Below, one piece after another: positions 1 through 26,046 of a DNA stretch of 64,000 nt. Below the pieces are notes generated by a model, which made no database searches, was not told where the DNA came from, and was given only the letters and a program-made list of their open reading frames with translations. The stretch lies in the NCBI GenBank assembly GCA_013400975.1, contig WBMZ01010823.1, positions 1 through 64,000 of the forward strand, written 5' to 3'. Each line of letters begins with the position of its first letter. Within the stretch, counting starts at the first letter, position 1. This DNA is from Atrichornis clamosus. Its lineage: Eukaryota > Chordata > Aves > Passeriformes > Menuridae. The position numbers were made by a program, and so were the translations under genes.

Positions 1-2454
1 CTTATATATATAGATACATATAATTAGAGTAATAAGATATAATTAGAATAATAATAATTAGGTACTTTAGGCCTTATATTTTGAATAATAAGAAAACATT
101 TCCTGAATATTTTAGGAAATACAGCCTTAATATAACCTTAATACAAGCTATTTCCTGAATATTTTAGGAAATACAGCCTTAATATAACCTTAATACAAGC
201 TATTTCCTGAATATTTTAGGAAATACAACCTGAATATAAGATATATCATGAATATTTCAGGAAATACAACCTTAATATAAGCTATTTCCTGAGTATTTTA
301 GGAAATACAGCTTTAGTATAACCTTAATATGACCTATATAGAACCATGTTCCTCTTCCTTAAATGAGGCTCATATTTCCTCATTTCTGCACAAAGGCACT
401 GAGAGAGGATTGAGTTGTGTTAATGGACCAGCGTGGTGCCACAAGGGAAATGTGATTTTTGTCACGCAGGGAGCCGTCAGCGCTTGCCTTTCCCTTGTTC
501 CTGTGTGCTGGAGGTCTTGCTAATCCTGGAATTAAAAAAAAAATTATAGTTAGGGGTGTAAAGGATGCTGCTTGTTTTGCCAGTCCCCTCTTGCCCCTGT
601 AGTGCGGGGGAGGAGGAGAGTGAAGCCGCCGGTGTTTTTTCTGGTTTCTTCTGTGTTTTGGGCGCTCGCTGGTGCTGCTGCAGTGAAATGAGTCATCGTC
701 CCTCTGCCACCACCACACAGAGCCTCTGTGCGCTTTTGGCAAGAGCCTGCGAAAGTTTGCAGGGCACAGTTCTTTCCAGTCAACTGCTGTTAATTCCTTC
801 TGCGTTCAGAAAAACAAGGGGAACGGCCTCTCTGTGTTAAAACTGCTAACGATGGACGCAGCCGGATGAGAGCTCGTGGAAACCAGGATATAATTTTTTT
901 TCCCTTCCCCAGTCCTGCACCAATGCCCCAGAACCAAACAAAAGCTTCCTGCTCTTTCCCTCCATCAAACTAAGCAAAATAAGGGCTGTTTTGTACATCT
1001 TAAAGCATTTTCTAATTGTCCATGGGTAGGGTTGCTAACTGAATAGAAGGGAAATTTCACATAGGGCTGGAATATTTTTAACAGTCATTAGGCAGATGGT
1101 GTCTCAATGCTTAAAGTATTGTAATTAGGTAAAATACCAGAGAGAGTCTGTAACCTCCTTGCATGTCATGCTGAATAATTTCTTACTGAGATAAATACAA
1201 TATGGGATGGATCTATAAGAGCGGGTGCTGTAAACTATGAATTATTTAAAAAAATAAGTGAGGTGAAGCAGAAATAAGACCAGTGACTAAACATTTTGTA
1301 AAGAACATTTAACAAATCTGTCAGGAGGCCAAAGAGGGCAGGAAAAGGTTCTCCAGACTGAGCTTTTAATGTCTTCTGCACTGTTCTCTTGTCCTCCTAC
1401 TCTCAGAAATAGTAACATTAGTGGTGCTCCTATTCTTAAAGGAAAATCCTCTGCTTCTGCAGCATTTTCTTGGGGGGAGATTTGCCTGCAGAACCTTTCA
1501 GATGAGAGACTCACTCCACTTCTAAAATTTTCAACTCTGAATTAATTCTTAAGAAGATACTAATTGCTGAGCCGGGCAACTAGACTGTAAAATTCTTGTA
1601 AAGAATTTTTTTTTTTTTTTGCATCTTGTAATAGCTTTCAAGGTTTAAATGACATTTTTCAGCACTATTGGGATTATCCATTACCCAGCAGCTCTTGGTG
1701 TAAGAATGCTGCAGATTGGTTTATGATAACATCTATTTTAGATGTGTCATAGTGTATAAATAATGTTTGTGTTCAAAGAAATAGGGTCAAGTAATGCAGT
1801 GATTGATAATTTAATTCTCCTCTTACCTGAAAATTACTTCAGGATTGACACGTAGAATTGAGAAATGGGAAGGAAGCAATGGGTTTTAAACACTATTTGT
1901 TATCTGAAAACCCTTAGAGTAACATAATTTGCTTCCCTAGGTGTTGCCTTTGCTGGCTCTGTGTGTGTGTGTTTGGTGTACACACAGCACAGGCTGACAG
2001 CAATTAAATTGTCTAAAATACCAGCAAGAGTCTTTGCATGAATATTCAGCTTCACATGGCTTCTTACTCACTTGCAGTTTGATTGTTCAGCTTTGTGCTG
2101 CTTCAGACACTTTATTAAGTTATCTGGCATCCCAGTGTGCAGACAGAAAACCTTTAGAACTGAGATAAGGAAGTACTGCTGTAGTGAAAATCTGAACATA
2201 CAGCCTTTGTTTAGTGTTTTCTTCCAGGGAAAGTTGTTCTTTAGCCTTTCAAAAATAAATTACCAGCTTTTGACACTTTCTATAGAATGATGATTTTGCT
2301 GCAACAGCAAGAAAATTATTTTCCTCAAGTTTATTTCCCTGAGTAAGGCTGTAGCTTGGGAATATTGAATGCATTTCCCTGATTCTCTGGTTTTTCTCAG
2401 TATCTTAGTCTTGGCTGAGGGATTTCTACACAATATTCTGTATGTGCTTATCAG
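1..2454. other. CRBN intron 1 (non-coding left flank)
   Basis: No coding exon could be supported here. The CRBN exon at 2455 needs a preceding exon ending in phase 1 with a G, and the usual first exon (about 22 residues, in a CpG-rich promoter) is not visible, so it probably lies off the left edge. The stretch is mostly AT-rich. It opens with an AT-rich block and a hairpin minisatellite, and has a short GT run near 1963-1974 and a T run near 1606-1620. Calling it intron is inference from the missing first exon. Confidence 0.6.
92..333. repeat. Tandem minisatellite with palindromic core
   Basis: Five imperfect copies of one unit start near 99, 151, 203, 244 and 285. The first three are spaced exactly 52 bp apart and the last two about 41 bp. 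Each unit holds an inverted repeat with 8-bp arms, TATTTCCT and AGGAAATA, around a short AT-rich loop, followed by a CCTTAATATAA-type spacer. The shorter units lack part of the spacer. No gene is associated with it. Confidence 0.9.
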
Positions 2455-13080
<10,626 letters not shown>

Positions 13081-13451
13081 CCTGCCAGCCCTGGGTGCCC
13101 GGGCACTGCTCCCACTGCATCTGCTCAGTTCTGCTTCGATGCTTCCTTAGGCCCAGAAAACCCCGGAGCCCCCGGCCACCCTCCCCGAGCCGGGGGAAGG
13201 AGCGGCCCAGCACGTCTGGGAGCTGTGCATCCGTGTTGCTGTTCCGTCAGGCTGGAGGATGGGTCCTTCCGAGGAGAGCTGAGGGGGTGCCGTGAGACAC
13301 CAGGAGGGATGGTCCACCCGCACTGAGACAGGAGGCACCACGAAATCTCTGATCCGTGTGGGCAGACTTGGGACTGGGCTTTCCCCACCCTTGTGTAATT
13401 CCCACTTGCAGTGGAGGAAGGGGGACGGAACTAAAATCAAACTAAAATCAC

Positions 13452-13457
13452 AATAAA
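13452..13457 (+). terminator. Candidate proximal CRBN poly(A) signal
   Basis: A canonical AATAAA 372 nt after the CRBN stop, followed by a GT-rich stretch (GAGTCTGGTTTATG). Whether it is used was not testable from sequence. Confidence 0.5.
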
Positions 13458-16250
13458 CAGAGTCTGGTTTATGCAATATACCCAGGATGGTAGATACCAG
13501 TTACCTGCTGTGGAGTGTTTCCCATAATGTACTTACGAGTGGTTTTGCTGAGAATCCCCATTTCTAACTCTGAAGTCCTTCAGGTTTGCTGCTTGTGCTG
13601 TTGCTCAGCTCTTTGCTGAATTACCATGGAAGAGAGAAGCAGCCTGAGAGTTTCTGACTGATGCTGAGTGCAGGTGGCAGTGCTGGAATGGGCAAAAGCT
13701 GGAACTGCTGCTGCCTGCAGCTGGAGCAGCTGCCTCACAGGATGGAACCCATGGGAAGTGTCTTTTTCTTCCAAGTTGTCTCATCTGTTTAGTCTCTTTG
13801 GCTTTAAAAGTCTTAAATTTTAAACTGTTTATAAGAAGTGCACAGGTCAGTCCCAGCGGGTAAACAACATTGTCATGTTCTGTTCAACGTGCTTCATTTA
13901 CTCCTCAAAGTTGTTCCTGGTTAATTTACCAGTGTAGGTGTCCAGGGGTTTGGGAAGGACTCTAAAACACCCCACTGAGGTGATTTTTAAGTAGTGTTTG
14001 TTGTGACAAGGGGAAGGAAACATCCCTTTAATTATTTTTTTCTTTTCCACTTTCAGATCATAAAAGTAAAATTTCACATTATCACCTTACAAATAGGAAA
14101 ATTTTTAAATAAAACAGAAATAAAGGCATTGCTTTTTGTGGGGAGGTTGTTTTTTGGTAGATTTTTATTTTTGTTTGGTTTTTATTTTCTCTGAAGTGCA
14201 GTCTATGCTCCAGAAATTGGGTGCCAAACTGGGCAGTTTTAGCCACTGATTTATTGGGGTTTGTTTCCCCTCAGAATGCACTTTGGTGATGGAAACTGGA
14301 GGTTTTTTCCCTCTGTTTTTGCACATAGACACTTGTTTTTCCTGTGACGGTTTTATCATTCACTCTTTATTTCTTCACTTGTTAAATACAACGATGCAAA
14401 TCTACTTCACGTTTAAGACATGAGCCACTGGCTGCTTGTTCTCTATCAGGCACCAGGCAGATGTAGCAAGGACAGATCCCTTCAGCTGAGGGCCAAGCCT
14501 GAAACACAAGGAGCTGATTCCCAGGGTAGTGTGATACCTGCAGCTGGAAAAACACCCAAAAACACGGACACGCTGCCAGCTGCTGCCAGGCTGCTGGGTG
14601 TTTGTCATGCCAGGTATGTAGAAACTGATGATTTGTAACTCAGGTTTAGTTCTTCGAAGCTTTCTACCTCTGTGCTTCTTTTGTTCTCCTTAGACATCCT
14701 TAATTCCGTGCTCAGTTCCATGTGCAGGGCTCTGAGCTGTGGGAAGCAATACTTGGGATCTAGCTCTGAGCAAATAGAGGGTGACTGATGGCTGGTTTTC
14801 CTCAAGAAAACGTTCTGCGTTTCGGTGGTGGTTCTGTAACAAGCTTTGGAAGGGTGAAGTGCCAGCACTGGTGTGAGAGGGAGGCTGTGAATCCCCTGTG
14901 TTTGGGAATCCACGGAAGCCACGCCTGGCTTTCCCTCAGCCCTGCACACACATCTTCCCTGTGGATTTGGGGTGTTTTTCCCCTCAGAGCCCCCGTATCT
15001 GTTGTTCCCATGACCCTCCGTGGGGCTTGGTGGTGGCAAGAAGTTGGAGGGTGTTCCCAGCACCTTCTGCTGTGCTGGTGTGAACATTCCCTGACGGGTG
15101 GGAAGGGGGTTTGCAAAAGGATTTTCTTTCTCAGCTGTCACTGAACTTCATAAGGGTTCAGTTCCTTGGGGTTTTGGCTGAGTCTTTTGGATTGTCTCAA
15201 CTAAAAATGGCATTGTGTTGGCAATGTTTGAATCCAAAATAGGCATTTTTTTGGTGGTGTGCGTATGTAGTCAAATGTAAACTGATACAGTCGAGGGAAG
15301 TCGGGAGTAAATTCGGCACTAATTTAATTTTATTGGTGGTGGTGCTTTCCATGTGCTTCACCTGTGTAGTGTTTGCCACGTCCAAGTCCATGGCACTTCC
15401 CAGGCTGAAAACAAGGGTTGCTGGTGAATCCTGTTGTGGTGAATCCAGTCATTGCAGGGATTCCTGGGAAGGATCAGAGGGTGCAGCACGTGGCTTCCAG
15501 GGTGGCTGTGGAGTTGGGGATGGCTCTATACATTGGTTCATGTTTTCTGTGCTTTTCTCTCTTTTGAAGAGAAAACTATTGGTTGGGATTATGGAAAATT
15601 TTGAACATTCATATGGAAACATAGGGACATCAACTGGAAATGACATTTTGTGAACATTTACCCCAGTCATTGGTTGAGTGTAGCTTCATGCAGGAATTAA
15701 TCCAAAGGATTTTCAGGCTGCTGCCCCAGGGGATCATGTTCCTCCTCCGTCCCACCATCATCCCCGTCCTGCCCTGAGAACTGGGAACGGGGCTGTGCCG
15801 GGGCTGGTGGTGTGCCTGGCGTGGGGGATGAGGGACAAACGGGATCCTGAGGGAACAGGAATGTCCTGCAGGAGCAGGACTGAGGGATCACAGGACTTGC
15901 AGCACAGACTGGCTCGTGCTCAAGCCATCATTGCAACAGCACCAACACACAACAATCAGAGCCTGGAATATTGCAAATTTTCATTCATTTTAGTTCCATT
16001 CTGACCGATGGGTAGAACCACATAAATCACTTGCACACTGGGTCTGAAACAGGTTCACCCACTCGTTTGTTTTTTATTACTGCTCTTTTTCCATGTGCTG
16101 CAGTTCATTTGTTCCTCTCACTCTCTGTCACCTTTAATTGCTCTGTAAAGCTGCTCCAGGGGTAGCCCAGTCTCTGCTTTAACTCTTCCTCTCTCTGCCT
16201 TTTGGGACAACTTTTCTGACAAATCTTGTTGCTTGCAAACATTTGCAAAG

Positions 16251-16256
16251 AATAAA
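16251..16256 (+). terminator. Candidate distal CRBN poly(A) signal
   Basis: An AATAAA about 3.2 kb past the CRBN stop, followed within 60 nt by TGATGGTTGGGTTGGG, a typical G/T-rich downstream element. If used, the CRBN 3' UTR would exceed 3 kb and end about 0.75 kb from the candidate end of TRNT1. Confidence 0.4.
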
Positions 16257-17003
16257 ATTCAATTTGTTTCAAAACTCACCTGGCTTTGCTGATGGTTGGG
16301 TTGGGAAAAAAATGCTTGGGTTTATGTTGTTTTAAACAGGTTGGCTGCAAAACAGGAAAAGAGTTTCACTTCCAAGCCTGTGCTGGCTCAACTGGCACAG
16401 GACTAAACCTGGGATTAGGATTGGATCCAGGCCCCTCCAGCCCCTCTGATGGACGAGAAACCCCAGCACTGAATTTTATCCCTTGTCCCTCTCTCAAGAT
16501 TGCAGCAGTTCAATAAATGGCACAAAGGAGGCTTCAATTTAATTACATCATTAAATTAAGCACCATCATGTTCTTAGGAGATTTGCCTTACTAACAAACA
16601 CCGCTTCTTCTCTTCCCTTGCTTCTTCCAAAAATTCCCAGGTACCTTCAGAATAATTTATTTAAATCCAAGGCAGCTGGGAAGTCGTGTGACAGCCTAAA
16701 ATGCTTTTTTTTTTTTCAGCACTGCTCCAGTGTTGCCATCTAGTGTTGCAAAATGAGATCCCAGGAAAATGAAATCCAAAGGAGTTTATTAGTTACCATG
16801 GTTTTGTAGGAAGACTTCACCCTGCAATAAAATGTATACACCCAAGAGCTGCTCTCGGAGTAATTCGTTTAACAGCACACCAAAAAAACCCCAGGGAGGG
16901 TAAGACATAGCCATGGAGACCAACCAGGAACAGTACTGCTTCAAACCCCTACATTCCCAAGACAAGGACCCTGGACCTCCCCTCTATTAATGTTAATTAA
17001 CAG

Positions 17004-17009
17004 TTTATT
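17004..17009 (-). terminator. Candidate TRNT1 poly(A) signal
   Basis: TTTATT on + reads AATAAA on -, about 0.66 kb past the TRNT1 stop. A second copy lies at 16785-16790. Which is used cannot be told from sequence. Confidence 0.4.
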
Positions 17010-17671
17010 TCACACCTGACATTGCAAACACTGTAGAACCCTTCACCGGCTTTCTATGGATTCAGTTACTCAGTTCTGAGTTACTGAAAAACTACTCAGG
17101 AGGCAAGAAGTTCATGATACTCAGCCCAGTCATCCTTTTAACCTAGACTTGATTCTGGAATTCTGGAAAATAAAAACAGTCCTAGAAAACAGCCTGGTTT
17201 TCCATGCTAAGAGCGTTCGGGAAATCCTGGAGTGAGTATTTCCATGTTATCCAGCTTTAAGTACAAAAAGAGTTAAGGGACAGCTCATTATTTCCAGACA
17301 CTTTCCTAGGCATATTAAAAGCCCTCCATGATTTTATCTAGAGGATGCAAACACCTTTTTTGTTTTTTTAAGACAGAGAAGGTCAGAATGAGAAAAGCCT
17401 TGGCATCACCTCTCGTGCCCTAAAGTCATGGTAAAATAGTAAATATTAAATATTTCTCACCTAAGTACAGCAAAGAGAGGTAGAGAAGGTGGAATTTGGC
17501 CAACAGTGCTTTACATCATTATTACAAAATTAAACCTCTCCTTGCAGAAATGATAAATTAGTAAATGAAGATCTTAAAGGTGACAAATCTCTGTTGGCTG
17601 AGTGACAGAGGAAACCGTGGGATCTCAGTCACACTCAGAGCAGGGCACAAACACTTCTGGGATTTTTCATT

Positions 17672-21920
<4,249 letters not shown>

Positions 21921-22322
21921 CTGCGGGGGACACGGCGCGCACCGCGCCGGCCCCGCCTGCCCCACTCACCCTCCGGGGCTGCCGGGCCCAGCTCCCGGCT
22001 CCGCGGCGCCGGCCGATGAGCTCACAGCCGCGACCGGGCCCGCTCCGCACCGAGGGAGGGCGGCACCGCCGGGGCCCAGGGGCCGGCCCGGGCCTGCCTC
22101 CGCCCCCGCTGCCCTCAGCGGTGCCGCCCCTCCGGCACGTCAGCCGGGAATGATTTACAGAAAAAAAACTCGATAAAAAAGATAAAAGGTTTGTCGTGGC
22201 TTCGCTTCGGTTTGGAGGAAAGGAGTTGCAAAGAGAAAGCGAGTTACAACACGGGAAAAATAGGTGGTTTGGTAATGACAAAATAACTGGCCCCTGATGA
22301 GAAGAAACCCGGTAGCATTTGA

Positions 22323-22505
22323 ATCATAGAATCATTGGAAAAGCCCTCTAAGATCAAGTCCAGCTGTCCCAGGTTCACCAGCAAACCACGTCCCCAAGTG
22401 CCACATCCACCGCATCCACAGGGGCTTTAAATCCCCGCGGGGATGGGGACCCCACCGCCACTCTCTGCGGTCTGTGACCCTCCAAAACCCCGTCCTGCTC
22501 CGCGG
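22323..22505 (-). mobile_element. CR1 LINE 3' fragment
   Basis: It starts with AATCATAGAATCATTGGAAA, then AAGATCAAGTCCAGCTGTCC, CACGTCCCCAAGTGCCACAT and GGGATGGGGACCCCACC, the order seen in the CR1 subgroup whose 3' region contains the 'AGTGCCACATCCACC' block. Confidence 0.82.
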
Positions 22506-22855
22506 AGCAGACACTAATCAGTGATAATTGATTATTTATAGATGGTAATGTACAGTTGATCATGCCTAAACGCAGCTGAGATCTTGCCCACATTGAGGTA
22601 CACCCATTTCCACCAATTTGGCAGGAGATTTCTCCTAGTCTGAGCCCCAAAGAGCTCGCCCCTCCCTGCTTGTATCACCTGCACATTAACGGTGTTCTCT
22701 GTACTTGCAATCCGAGTTGTTAATGAGGGTGAGTCATTAGCCTTCCTCTCATCCGTCCTATAACTCCATCGCATACACCCCACTTTCTGCAGGGTCTTCC
22801 CTCAGCCCTTGGGTTGGATTCCGCTCCCTGTCCTGTTTGTGAGCCTTTGTTACCA

Positions 22856-23010
22856 TCATAGAATCATGGAATGGTTTGGCTTGGAAGGAACCTTTAAGAT
22901 TATCTTGTTCCAAACCCCTGCCATGGGCAGGGACAACTTCCATGAGCCCCGTCCAACCTGGCCTTGGAAACTTCCAGGGATGGGGCATCCACAGCTTCTC
23001 CGGGCAATAG
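22856..23010 (-). mobile_element. CR1 LINE 3' fragment
   Basis: The antisense CR1 terminus CATAGAATCATGGAATGGTT is followed by CTGCCATGGGCAGGGACAAC, CCAACCTGGCCTTGGAAACT and GGGATGGGGCATCCACAGC. It is well preserved but truncated after CTTCTCCGGGCAA. Confidence 0.9.
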
Positions 23011-25964
23011 AGAAGTTATCCAACCCTATGGATCACAGCTCAAAGCTCTCAGCACAACATCAGGAAGCTGGTTTTGCTCTGGTATTGGTAACTTCCCAAA
23101 ATGCTGTATGGCAAGACAAGATAGGATTAAAAAAATGGGACAAAACCTGCACAGTTTTCCAGTAATGTTTGTGTTTGGTTTTCTGGGGGAAGAACTTGGG
23201 ATATCAGCAGTGTGACTGTAGGTTATTTCTTTGCAGTCAGTCAGCACACTTCTGCTCTTGAAAAGTCATTAGAGAACTCTCAGACCATGGTATGTAATTA
23301 ACCCTCAATAAATAAACTCCTTTCTGGGCTAAACGGTGTGCTTGTATGGAGCCTGTGGTTAAATCTGTAGTTCCCTTTTTGAGGCGTGCTTATCTAACTT
23401 ATCCTCTGCCATCGCTGCTGAGGTACCCATCACGTTGGTACTTGAAAGGCAGCAGTTATAAAAGAAACCCACAGGGAGAGCACCCAGAGGACTCTGAACA
23501 AACGGAGCCGACTCTTCACAGGGCTGTAGGACTCCCCAGGTAACTCCCGGGATGTCTGTGGTGCTTGGGGTTTGTCTTCTTGTGCTTGCTTTGAAGACTG
23601 CAAAGGTCCTGCTTTCCAAAGCCAGGTTACACTGGGAAAAGTATCTGGAATGTGCTTCTGCTCAGTTGCTTACGAGGTAGTGGGACACGTCAGCTGGAAG
23701 GGAGGAAATCATCACCTGTAGGAGGCTGTTTTCTATGCTTAGGGTTTCTGCTGTCCTTTTCAAAGGTTTATATTCCATGTGCAAAGGGAATATACCCTTT
23801 CCCCTCTGCTTAATACTTTTTACCTATATAAGCAAAATGTCATCAAGACTTTTATTTGTCCTGAAAACTTACTATATCCATTTTTGTGAGGAGCATAATC
23901 CTCTTGGAGACTTCTAGTTACCATCTTTACTTGAATACACTTATTTTGATTCTCTTTTCAGCAATTTCTCACATGAAACAGGGTGTCACAGAGTGCCATT
24001 TGTTCTTAGAGGCTGTGGTCTCACTCAGCTGCAGAAATACATCTCCCAAAAGCTGTGTTTTCAATCTTAGTCTGACAGCAAAAAAAAAGAAAAGTAGCAT
24101 TTTTGAAAACAAAGCAAGAAAAAATCAACTGAAAAGAACAGGATAATAATTTGAGACTCATCTGCATTACAGTAACATTTTATATGCAGTTTCAATTCAG
24201 TAATGTGCTGCTCAGAAAATGTAAGATCTAATACATGCAAGCTTTTAGGCACCAAAAGTACCTTTGAAAAGCTGATCTTTAGGATCTTTTCGAAAGTATA
24301 GGGAAGAGAAGAATCAGAACCCTTAACTTTTTGAGGGCAAAGTTAAAAAAAATCCATAGGTAACCAAACCCACTTTAAATAAACCCAAGGGAGAGTCAGC
24401 TGTTCTGCTTGTGCTTAATGTCTGAAACCAAAGCACTGACATTATTCAAGTAGATGCGAATCCTAAGCACTTGCAAAACATGAGGCTTTTAAGAGATTTT
24501 TTTTAAAAAAAAATGTTCTCAAGTTGTTGCTTTTTTAAAAAAAGAGTCAGTGCTCTTAGCAGTGAAACTAATGAAGCTTCTTTCCCAAAATTAGTTTTTA
24601 TTTTCAAGGATGTAAAGATAATGAATTTTTGCTTCTAAACAGAGAAAAAAAGTTATTAGTGTATTTAATAGTCTCATCAGGTAAATGAAATGACATTTCT
24701 TGAAGCTGGAAAGAAAGCCTGATGCCAGTAATTTGTGCAGGCATAAATGTGTGTTGTAAAGAATATTCATCCCATTGTTTGTGATTTGCTACATTTTGGG
24801 AAAACGTTTGGAAAACCGAGATGTCTGGCCAAGATGTCTTCCAATAACCCCGTGCACATAAAATCAAACCCTGGCTCCCCGGGAATAATCCATCAGCGAA
24901 CTCAGAGTTTCAGCTGGCCTCGTGCACGTTTTGGCTGTGAGGAAAGCAGATAGGCACAAAACGTCAATGTAGATAATGAGGGGACGTGGACATTAACAAA
25001 CACACTGTAGTGCAGATTATGTGTCATTGTAATGAACTCAGCACTCACGCAGCATTTTGAAAAATGGTTACTGTACAGCAGAATTATTCCAACTGTGATC
25101 AGTCGGAGTGCTTCCAGTCCCTGGGTTATTCCTGCTCATTACCATTGGAAAATATTATGTTTTCCATACAAGCAATTGCTGTAGTGCCCCAGGGAAGAAG
25201 TGAGATTGGGCTGGGAGGGTGTATTTCTCTTCAGTAAGGACATTTTGGAAAGCTGCTGTTCTGGATGCCCGTATTTATATTAGGTTACGCATGAGTGATT
25301 ACATAGAGATTTTTTTTTTCTCCCAGTGATTCATGAAACAATCCATAGGAAAATGCTGGGTTTAAGCATTAAAAATCGTTGTTCATTTAAATTAGAAACA
25401 AACAAAACAGTTTCTCTTACACCCAGTAATTAATGGTGGAGAATTAGCCTTGAGGTGAGCACTGGCTGTGTCTTTAGAGAGCTCTACTGGAGCAGTAACT
25501 AGAAAGTAAAGCCCAGTAAGTAGCTATTTTATATAGAGTAGGAGCTAAAAATATGGCTATTTCTGTTCTTGAAGGAAATGGGACTCTACTGAAAGCCAAT
25601 GTACATGAACCTGGCTCGCTTTCCACGGAGAAATGCTCTAATTCCATGACTGCTCTGAACATTCCCATGAAGGTTTGAAATCAGCAGCTTTTTCAGAGAG
25701 GGCTGGCAAAGGCAAAGGGAACAAGATGAAATGTGGCTGATGGTACTTGTATTAAATTTAGCTCCGACAAGAAGCATTTTCCTGCAAGAAGAGTCTCTCC
25801 CCTTGAAGGCAGCGGTTTCATTCCTTTGATCGTGTGGCTAGATCATGATCCATGGTTTGTGTGCTTAACCCTTGGGATTGTGTTCACTTTCAGCTCCCAG
25901 CCTCTGTAGAATGGTGACCAGTCACATGTGCTGATGCCTGGCCGTGCCCACCCACCATCCAAAG

Positions 25965-26046
25965 ATGATGGCCAGCGGGATGCAGGTGTTCCTGACCCTC
26001 CTTTGGACAAGCTTGGTCCAGCCAAACACACCTCGAGCTGCAGGAG
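25965..26046 (+). CDS. IL5RA: IL5RA first coding exon (signal peptide)
   Basis: Tandem ATGs at 25965 and 25968 open MMASGMQVFLTLLWTSLVQ, then PNTPRAAG, a typical short n-region and hydrophobic core. The strong donor GGAG|GTGAGG leaves phase 1, exactly what the acceptor at 27295 requires (G|TT CAG GTT, giving VQVFPPVNF). It was not detectable as a long ORF. The match to mammals is in character and phase, not in sequence. Confidence 0.8.

Larger units (their letters stand above)
13081..17671. other. CRBN-TRNT1 convergent 3' UTR and spacer region
   Basis: 4.6 kb between the two facing stop codons. It must hold both 3' UTRs. Candidate CRBN poly(A) signals lie at 13452 and 16251 on +, and a candidate TRNT1 signal at 17004-17009 on -. 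Open frames here (for example 14605-15141 -) show no conserved protein and no splice context. No CR1 copy was recognised. Confidence 0.75.
22171..25964. other. TRNT1-IL5RA divergent spacer
   Basis: 3.8 kb between the TRNT1 CpG island and the first coding exon of IL5RA. It holds two antisense CR1 fragments and AT-rich unique sequence. Any IL5RA 5' UTR exons are probably here. A possible acceptor (TTCACTTTCAG, ending 25893) would start a 5' UTR segment just before the IL5RA start codon. A possible donor CCCCAG|GTAACT at 23540 could close an earlier non-coding exon. Confidence 0.65.

Noticed and set aside
843..870. ATG with GGACGCAGCCGG, considered as CRBN exon 1
   Set aside because: It meets a stop after four codons and has no donor in phase 1. 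No CpG island surrounds it.
14605..15141. 178-codon frame on -
   Set aside because: Located in the CRBN/TRNT1 3' region with no conserved protein or splice sites. Probably chance.
23552..23692. Signal-peptide-like frame beginning MSVVLGVCLLVLALK, considered as the IL5RA first exon
   Set aside because: It has no good donor in the phase required by 27296. The exon at 25965-26046 has both.
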